Source: Flavisolibacter sp. (lineage in GTDB: Bacteria; Bacteroidota; Bacteroidia; Chitinophagales; Chitinophagaceae). From it: 5,585 nucleotides of DNA. How positions within the stretch are numbered: position 1 is the first letter of the stretch; every line of letters starts with the position of its first letter. Shown in pieces: positions 1 to 4,619 of the stretch. The stretch covers positions 1 through 5,585 of the forward strand of contig JACDAZ010000181.1 of NCBI GenBank assembly GCA_013695175.1. The letters run 5' to 3'. The notes beneath the pieces were generated by a model. It had not been told where the DNA came from and searched no databases. It worked only from the letters and a program-made list of their open reading frames with translations. The position numbers were made by a program, and so were the translations under genes.

Positions 1-190
1 ACCTGATACCATCCTGTGCATCTAGCAATGATGTTTCAGTAACCAATCCTGTCATACCCCTCATGCCCTGGTAAATCTGAGATAACTGCACTTCGCCAAT
101 TACTTTGTCTCCATGTTGTTTCAATAATTCTTTTATTTCATTAGAAACTATTTCAGCTTTAGCCTTGAACCTGTCTTTTATGATACCCAT
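1..190 (-). CDS. Citrate synthase, mitochondrial (eukaryotic) type, N-terminal 63 codons only
   Basis: The gene starts at the ATG at 190-188 and leaves the window at its left edge, so only 63 residues are visible. Residues 26-63 hold the pattern QHG-x5-G ... YQGMRGMTGLV-TETS-LD--DGIR. This closely resembles the start of the mature mitochondrial citrate synthase domain (QHG...YGGMRGMKGLVYETSVLD...GIRF), which I recall from the family. The enzyme condenses acetyl-CoA and oxaloacetate to citrate in the cytoplasm, the first step of the TCA cycle. The short lead (MGIIKDRFKA) is charged and does not look like a signal peptide. The catalytic His and Asp lie outside the window. No Shine-Dalgarno site precedes the ATG, only an A/T-rich leader. 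A promoter-like site lies 43 bp upstream, which suggests expression independent of the permease gene 135 bp upstream. The family call is fairly secure; the eukaryotic-type subclass rests on the N-terminus alone. Confidence 0.8.
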   Translation of the reverse strand, partial: MGIIKDRFKAKAEIVSNEIKELLKQHGDKVIGEVQLSQIYQGMRGMTGLVTETSLLDAQDGIR

Positions 191-232
191 TTAAAACAAT
201 TTAACTTATGATAAGAGTGAAATTTTAAAGCA

Positions 233-264
233 TAAAGTTAAACAACAACCATGGGCAGAACAAA
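233..264 (-). promoter_or_regulatory. Predicted Bacteroidota-type promoter for the citrate synthase gene
   Basis: Read on the minus strand, TTTG (264-261) is followed after exactly 20 nt by TAACTTTA (240-233). The Bacteroidota sigma-ABfr consensus is TTTG near -33 and TAnnTTTG near -7, separated by about 17-23 nt. The -33 box matches fully and the -7 box matches at 5 of 6 fixed positions (last G replaced by A). Transcription would start near 226 and give a leader of about 35 nt before the ATG at 190. It is the only pair with both boxes and correct spacing that I found in the window's spacers. Such matches also occur by chance in AT-rich DNA. Confidence 0.42.
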
Positions 265-325
265 AAAATGCAATGCAATGCCAGCTATCATTAATATCAT
301 CTGCAGGTTCAACAACAACTAAATT

Positions 326-1420
326 TTATTTAGGTGCTTTACGATATAAATAAATAGCTACAAAAAAGAAAACGATATTAGGAATCCATGCAGCCAGTAA
401 GGGAGGCAGATTTCCTTTTGTGGAAAACACAGTAGAAAATCTGTCAAGTATAATAAATACGGCAGCTATTATAATACCAACAGCTAAGTGAATACCACTG
501 CCACCACGGGTTTTACGTCCTGCCAGTATAGCACCTATAATGGTTAATAAAAGTACAGAAGCAGGTGTGGCAGATCTTCTGTACCACTCCACTTTTAATG
601 TATTTAACCCTTCTGTACCCCGTAATTCTTCAAGATGAATAAATTTTACAAGTTCAGGAGTAGTAAGCTTGTCTTTTAAATAATAATCACGGTGCAAATC
701 TTTTGGTGATATATTTAAGTTGATATTCATTTCGGGAATAGAATTCAACGTTTCGTTCATACTGTCGATCCGTCTTTCAACAACATTAAAAAGCTTCCAG
801 TTATTTTGAGCAGTATCCCATCTGAAATTATCTGCTCTTAGATTATAAACAAGTTTATCATCTTCTAACCGGTTTAAAAATAAACTACTCCCGGTTTTAC
901 TTGAAGTATCAAAATATCTTAAACCCATGTACGTAAAAGAATCAGTTCTTTTATAGTAATAAGATGAAGAACCAAACTCACCCTTTGCAGGATCGCCGGA
1001 ATCCAGATACAGCGTTTGAAAATTCCCACGCACCTCATTTGCCTTTGGTATTCCATAACGTGTGGCAACCCAAAGTAATAATCCGAAAAAAACGCCACCA
1101 ACCACATAAGTAGCTAGCCACCTGTTATATGTAGTGCCACTGGCTAAGATGGCAATAACCTCAGATCGTGTAGCCATTTTACTGGTAAAAAAAATACAGG
1201 CAATAAAAACAAATAAGGGAAAAAGCATTCCCCAGATGTAAGGAATAAAACCAACATAATATTTTGTAATGATTTCGTATGTAGTTAACCGGTGTTTTAC
1301 AAAATCATCTGTTTTTTCACTACTGTCTACAGCCACGGCAATGACCGTAAACAAAAGCATACAAAAAATGAAGGTTACTAAAAATTGCTTCAGTATGTAC
1401 CAATCTATTTTTTTAATCAT
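326..1420 (-). CDS. LptF/LptG (YjgP/YjgQ) family lipopolysaccharide export permease
   Basis: This 364-residue inner-membrane protein has the usual length and layout of the family. Three hydrophobic helices (about residues 13-31, 55-79, 102-120) are followed by a soluble periplasmic region (about 125-280, expected to be the beta-jellyroll) and three more helices (about 286-301, 308-326, 338-358). Two family signatures are visible: TRSEVIAILASG (84-95) after helix 2, a cytoplasmic stretch expected to contact the ATPase, and RRSATPAS...GRKTRGGSG (281-309) around helix 4. In the known LptB2FG complex the paralogues LptF and LptG, driven by LptB, extract LPS from the inner membrane and pass it to LptC/A/D. 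The opening 'DWYILKQF' is nearer LptG than LptF in my judgement, but the two cannot be separated safely here. It lies 110 bp downstream of tgt on the same strand, an arrangement I recall as common in Bacteroidota. The start is the ATG at 1420-1418; the next upstream ATG (1425-1423) is out of frame. Confidence 0.9.
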   Translation of the reverse strand: MIKKIDWYILKQFLVTFIFCMLLFTVIAVAVDSSEKTDDFVKHRLTTYEIITKYYVGFIPYIWGMLFPLFVFIACIFFTSKMATRSEVIAILASGTTYNRWLATYVVGGVFFGLLLWVATRYGIPKANEVRGNFQTLYLDSGDPAKGEFGSSSYYYKRTDSFTYMGLRYFDTSSKTGSSLFLNRLEDDKLVYNLRADNFRWDTAQNNWKLFNVVERRIDSMNETLNSIPEMNINLNISPKDLHRDYYLKDKLTTPELVKFIHLEELRGTEGLNTLKVEWYRRSATPASVLLLTIIGAILAGRKTRGGSGIHLAVGIIIAAVFIILDRFSTVFSTKGNLPPLLAAWIPNIVFFFVAIYLYRKAPK

Positions 1421-1508
1421 GCCATAACGAAGTAAGTATATTCTTTGCTATGTTAACCGAAAAGAAGTGCTAAGATTTGAACCATCCAATATTAAGAATT
1501 AAAGAGAC

Positions 1509-1535
1509 TATAATTTTCCAGCTACAAAAATTATA
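1509..1535 (-). repeat. AT-only inverted repeat overlapping the tgt stop codon
   Basis: Nine bases (1509-1517, TATAATTTT) pair perfectly with 1527-1535 (AAAATTATA) around a 9-nt loop. The tgt stop codon (1533-1531) lies in one arm. On the transcript this would be a weak stem of A-U pairs only, with no run of U after it, so I do not call it a terminator. It might protect the 3' end of tgt mRNA, or it may be a chance product of AT-rich sequence. Confidence 0.25.
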
Positions 1536-2670
1536 ATCTTCGCTTTATCTTTTCCATCATTTCATTTTTCCAACTTAAAAAATTGCCTTGTAAAATCTGC
1601 ATCCTTGCTTGTTTTACCAGCCAGATGTAGAAAGCGAGGTTATGAACGGAAGCTATAGTAAGTCCTAATATTTCCTGCGCTTTAAATAAATGTCTTAGAT
1701 ATGCTTTACTGTAATAATGGCTAAATTCACAGTCAAGGCCTTCATCGATAGGTGAAAAATCATTTTCCCATTTTTTGTTATCTATATTAATAACACCTTG
1801 TGTTGTAAAAAGCATTGCATTCCTGCCATTCCTGGTTGGCATTACGCAATCAAACATGTCCACACCCAATGAAATACATTCAAGAATATTCCATGGAGTT
1901 CCCACACCCATTAGATAACGGGGTTTTGATACAGGTAAATTTTCGCAGCACAATTGGCAAATCTCATACATCACCCCCTCCGGTTCACCAACACTTAATC
2001 CGCCAATAGCATTGCCTGTAGCGTTTTTTGAACTAATAAAATCACAGGATGACTTTCGGAGATCATGGTGAACGGCACCTTGAACTATGGGAAAAAGATT
2101 TTGAGTATGCCCCCATTTATCCGGCACAGCATTAAAATGTTCAATACACCTGTCGAGCCAGCGATGGGTTAAATGCATAGACTGTTCTGCATATTTAAAA
2201 TCTGAACTTGCCGGTGGACATTCATCAAAAGCCATCATAATATCAGCTCCAATAGTTCTTTGAATGTCCATTACTTTTTCGGGAGTAAACAAATGCCTGC
2301 TGCCATCAATATGGCTTTGGAACATAACGCCTTCTTCGTTTATCTTTCTATTGGCAGCCAATGAAAAAACCTGAAAGCCGCCACTGTCAGTCAGGATAGG
2401 TTTGTGCCAGTTTATAAATTTGTGTAAACCACCGGCACCTTCCATCGTTTCTATTCCCGGTCTCATGTACAAATGATAAGTATTACCTAAAATAACTTGT
2501 GCTTTTACACTGTCCTGGAGTTGTTGCTGGGTTATAGCCTTTACACTTCCAATGGTACCCACAGGCATAAACATCGGCGTTTCAATATATCCATGGTCAG
2601 TAATAATTTTTCCGGCACGTGCTGCGGATAATGCATCTGTTTTTTGAAGGTCAAAAGCTAAAGCAGCCAT
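1531..2670 (-). CDS. tgt: tRNA-guanine(34) transglycosylase (queuosine pathway)
   Basis: The enzyme swaps the wobble guanine of GU(N)-anticodon tRNAs for preQ1, making the queuosine precursor. At 379 residues it has normal bacterial length. Aligned by eye to the Zymomonas enzyme, the key sites are present: D95 in LTDSGGFQVFSL (general base), D149 and C151 in MAFDECPP (base pocket), Q197-G198 (IVQGAV), G223-G224-L225 with V227 (GGLSVGEP), and the nucleophile D274 in DMFDCVMPTRNGR. C151 and V227 are the bacterial, preQ1-type pocket residues. The C-terminal zinc site is degenerate: the expected Cys-Cys-Cys-His reads L312, C314, S317, H343. The surrounding fold signature (DFSPIDE, SKAYLRHL, HNLAFY) is intact, so the gene is not decaying. 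The ATG at 2670-2668 places the conserved N-terminus (AFDLQKTDALSAARAG) at residue 5. There is no Shine-Dalgarno site. The LPS permease gene follows 110 bp downstream and may be cotranscribed. Confidence 0.97.
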   Translation of the reverse strand: MAALAFDLQKTDALSAARAGKIITDHGYIETPMFMPVGTIGSVKAITQQQLQDSVKAQVILGNTYHLYMRPGIETMEGAGGLHKFINWHKPILTDSGGFQVFSLAANRKINEEGVMFQSHIDGSRHLFTPEKVMDIQRTIGADIMMAFDECPPASSDFKYAEQSMHLTHRWLDRCIEHFNAVPDKWGHTQNLFPIVQGAVHHDLRKSSCDFISSKNATGNAIGGLSVGEPEGVMYEICQLCCENLPVSKPRYLMGVGTPWNILECISLGVDMFDCVMPTRNGRNAMLFTTQGVINIDNKKWENDFSPIDEGLDCEFSHYYSKAYLRHLFKAQEILGLTIASVHNLAFYIWLVKQARMQILQGNFLSWKNEMMEKIKRRL

Positions 2671-2754
2671 AGGGGCTGCAAGTTAACGGTCTTAAACAAA
2701 TTTTTTAAAAGCTTTGCTGCGTTTGCATTACATCCCTTGCTTATCTTCGTTAAC
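2671..2754. promoter_or_regulatory. Divergent spacer between tgt and the glycosyltransferase gene, expected to hold both promoters
   Basis: tgt and the glycosyltransferase gene diverge from this spacer, so it should contain a promoter for each. Only partial -7 matches to TAnnTTTG are visible: AAAATTTG at 2704-2697 on the minus strand and TATCTTCG at 2742-2749 on the plus strand. The plus-strand candidate has TTTG 16 nt upstream (2722-2725), slightly short of usual spacing. The minus-strand candidate has no -33 box at the right distance. No operator-like palindrome stands out. The role is inferred mainly from gene orientation. Confidence 0.3.
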
Positions 2755-3873
2755 ATGCTTATGAGTTGGGGTTTTTATGTATTTATAGCATTTATTGTTG
2801 TAACAATTATTCAATTATTTTATTACCTGTTTTTTTTCAGCCGCCTGGCTTTTTATAAAAAAAAAGACAAACATCAAACGCAGCAACACCCGGTATCTGT
2901 AATTATTTGTGCACGGGATGAAGATGAAAGAATTGCAAGGAATTTACCAGGTATACTGGTACAGGATTATCCAACTACAAACGAAGTGATTGTTGTAAAT
3001 GATAATTCTGTTGATGATTCAAAATATATTTTAGCTGAATTAAAAAAAACTTTCAAAAAACTGCAGATCATAGATCTTATGCAGGAAGCGAAACTGATTG
3101 AAGGGAAAAAATATCCACTTTCCGTAGGTATAAAAGAAGCCAAACATGAAATAGTATTACTTACAGATGCCGATTGTGTCCCGGCTTCTGAATATTGGCT
3201 GCACAAAATGCAGGCAGGATTTAGTAACGGAGTTGAAGTGGTATTAGGATATGGTGCTTACAATAAATATCCATCGTTTTTAAATAAAGTAATCCGATTT
3301 GAAACTTTTCATACTGCACTCCAATATTTGAGTTACGCTTTGGCAGGTAAACCTTATATGGGAGTGGGAAGAAACTTAGCTTATAAGAAAGACGTGTTCT
3401 TCCGCAATAAAGGATTTTCAAATATTAATTATATCCCCAGCGGCGATGATGATCTTTTTATAAATAAAGTAGCTTCAAAACAAAATACAGCTATTGTTGT
3501 TGATAAAGATGCTTTCACTTTATCTGATCCAAAAAAAACATGGAGGGATTGGAAACGTCAGAAAAACAGGCATTATTCAACAGGAAAATTTTATAAAACT
3601 TCTCATAAGTTTTTATTGGGTTTGTATACATTGAGTTTTGTTTTATTCTACCCTTTGTTTATTATATCACTTAGTTTTTTTGATTGGCGATGGGCTCTTA
3701 TACCCTTTGGTGTACGTTTAATTGTACAGGCTATTATATGGAGTAAGTCAATGAAGAAATTGGATGAACAAGATCTATTCCCTTTTTTTATTCTCTGGGA
3801 TATATGGATGTTTTTTTACTACATTATGTTTGCTCCGGCAATTTGGAAAAAGCCTGCTAAAAAGTGGAATTGA
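2755..3873 (+). CDS. Membrane-anchored family 2 (GT-A) glycosyltransferase, substrate unknown
   Basis: Using the ATG at 2755 the protein has 372 residues. One N-terminal helix (about 5-30) anchors a cytoplasmic GT-A domain (about 47-280). Three more hydrophobic segments follow (about 286-310, 312-330, 342-364). GT2 features are clear: the nucleotide-sugar strand VSVIICARDEDERI (47-60), D83 in VVNDNS, the metal-binding D138-A139-D140 in LLTDADC, an acidic triad D231-D233 in PSGDDDLF where the catalytic base is expected, and QKNRHY (269-274) in place of the QxxRW motif of processive GT2 enzymes. Transfer of an activated sugar at the inner face of the membrane is likely. Donor, acceptor and polymerising ability cannot be read here. 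The neighbouring LPS-export permease makes an envelope glycan plausible, though the genes are divergent. A TTG at 2737 would add six residues, but two nearby ATGs (2755, 2761) suit the helix better. Homopolymer runs (T8, A9, A8) lie inside the gene. Confidence 0.88.
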   Translation: MLMSWGFYVFIAFIVVTIIQLFYYLFFFSRLAFYKKKDKHQTQQHPVSVIICARDEDERIARNLPGILVQDYPTTNEVIVVNDNSVDDSKYILAELKKTFKKLQIIDLMQEAKLIEGKKYPLSVGIKEAKHEIVLLTDADCVPASEYWLHKMQAGFSNGVEVVLGYGAYNKYPSFLNKVIRFETFHTALQYLSYALAGKPYMGVGRNLAYKKDVFFRNKGFSNINYIPSGDDDLFINKVASKQNTAIVVDKDAFTLSDPKKTWRDWKRQKNRHYSTGKFYKTSHKFLLGLYTLSFVLFYPLFIISLSFFDWRWALIPFGVRLIVQAIIWSKSMKKLDEQDLFPFFILWDIWMFFYYIMFAPAIWKKPAKKWN

Positions 3874-3949
3874 AATGAAACATTAATTTGCAGTTTGGGA
3901 TTAATGATATTTCATAGGGAAAATAAAGTGGGTTTAAGCGTAATAATAA

Positions 3950-4612
3950 ATGAGCAAAGGATTGGATATAGTATTAAAATATTTTACAGAATTTAATGAA
4001 AACCAAGTTGCCCAATTAGCTGCTTTAGAAAATTTATACCATGATTGGAACTCAAAGATTAATGTCATCTCCCGCAAAGACATTAATAGTTTATATGAGA
4101 AACATGTACTTCATTCATTAAGTATAGCAGCTGTTTTTGATTTCCCGAAAGGTGCAGAGATTATAGATATTGGCACCGGTGGTGGTTTCCCCGGTATTCC
4201 TCTTGCTATTTTTTATCCTGAGGTAAAGTTTCATCTGGTGGACAGTATTAATAAAAAATTGAAAATCATTGAAGCTGTTAAAGACAAGATTGATTTACCC
4301 AATGTAACCACTCAACATACCCGTGCAGAAGATATAGCAAACAAAAAATTTGATTTTGCTGTGAGCAGGGCCGTAGCACCTTTAAAAGATTTAATCAGGT
4401 GGAGCTATCCTCTCCTGAAAAAAACAAAACTTAAAATTGATAATGCAGAAGGTGCAGAAACAATTTTACGGGCAGGTCTTATAAGTTTGAAAGGAGGAGA
4501 TTTGTCTGATGAAATTTCAGAGAGTGGTGCAAGACCTAAAATAATTGAACTAAACAGCCTTTTTGAAGAAGACTTTTTTAAAGAAAAATATCTTCTTTAC
4601 ACCACTCCCTGA
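3950..4612 (+). CDS. rsmG: 16S rRNA (guanine(527)-N7)-methyltransferase RsmG (GidB)
   Basis: RsmG uses S-adenosylmethionine to methylate N7 of G527 in 16S rRNA on the small subunit; loss of the family enzyme is known to give low-level streptomycin resistance. The 220-residue protein shows the family hallmarks: WNSKINVISRKD (33-44), HVLHSLS (52-58), the SAM-binding loop IDIGTGGGFPGIPLAI (72-87), the acidic end of strand 2 in LVDSINKKLKII (96-107), SRAVAPL (139-145), and KGGDLSDEI (181-189). The segment between the last two (about 155-175, containing NAEGAETILRAG) seems a few residues longer than I expect. The start is firm: TAA TAA TAA (3941-3949) in the same frame directly precedes the ATG. 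The glycosyltransferase gene ends 76 bp upstream. No clear promoter is visible in that gap, so cotranscription is possible. The gene converges on the peptidase gene, with 7 bp between stops. Confidence 0.96.
   Translation: MSKGLDIVLKYFTEFNENQVAQLAALENLYHDWNSKINVISRKDINSLYEKHVLHSLSIAAVFDFPKGAEIIDIGTGGGFPGIPLAIFYPEVKFHLVDSINKKLKIIEAVKDKIDLPNVTTQHTRAEDIANKKFDFAVSRAVAPLKDLIRWSYPLLKKTKLKIDNAEGAETILRAGLISLKGGDLSDEISESGARPKIIELNSLFEEDFFKEKYLLYTTP
4568..4595. repeat. Imperfect inverted repeat in the last codons of rsmG, at the convergent junction
   Basis: GAAGA (4568-4572) pairs with TCTTC (4591-4595), and TTTTT (4574-4578) with AAAAA (4584-4588), around a 5-nt loop with a small internal mismatch. 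An alternative 7-bp stem uses TAAAGAA (4579-4585) and TTCTTTA (4593-4599). It sits 15 nt before the rsmG stop, where transcripts from both sides meet. No terminal U-run follows on either strand, so a terminator is not supported. Chance in AT-rich coding sequence is a fair alternative. Confidence 0.22.
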
Positions 4613-4619
4613 TACATTT

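Noticed and set aside
257..290. Possible terminator after the permease gene (T7 run on the minus strand after GCATTGCATTGCA)
   Set aside because: The repeats before the T-run are direct (TGCAA units), not inverted, so no stable stem forms. The T-run is better explained as part of the predicted promoter.
919..1107. 62-codon open frame on the minus strand inside the permease gene
   Set aside because: It is a shadow in another frame of a clear LptF/LptG gene, has no recognisable motif and is richer in rare-looking residues than the real product.
1421..1508. Separate promoter for the permease gene in the tgt-permease gap
   Set aside because: No paired -33/-7 match with suitable spacing was found on the minus strand; cotranscription with tgt is the simpler reading.
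1815..2009. 64-codon plus-strand open frame inside tgt
   Set aside because: It is antisense to strongly conserved tgt sequence, with no domain and no start signal; chance.
2967..3421. Two minus-strand open frames (79 and 66 codons) antisense to the glycosyltransferase gene
   Set aside because: Both lie opposite the conserved GT2 catalytic region and read as low-information Ser/Phe/Tyr-rich sequence; chance.
3883..3890. TTAATTTG as a -7 box for rsmG
   Set aside because: It matches TAnnTTTG at 5 of 6 fixed positions, but no TTTG or TTG lies 17-23 nt upstream; a lone half-site in AT-rich DNA is weak evidence.
3904..3999. 31-codon plus-strand frame starting before rsmG and overlapping its start
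   Set aside because: It is out of frame with rsmG, has no motif or start signal, and most of its length comes from reading the rsmG coding sequence in another frame.
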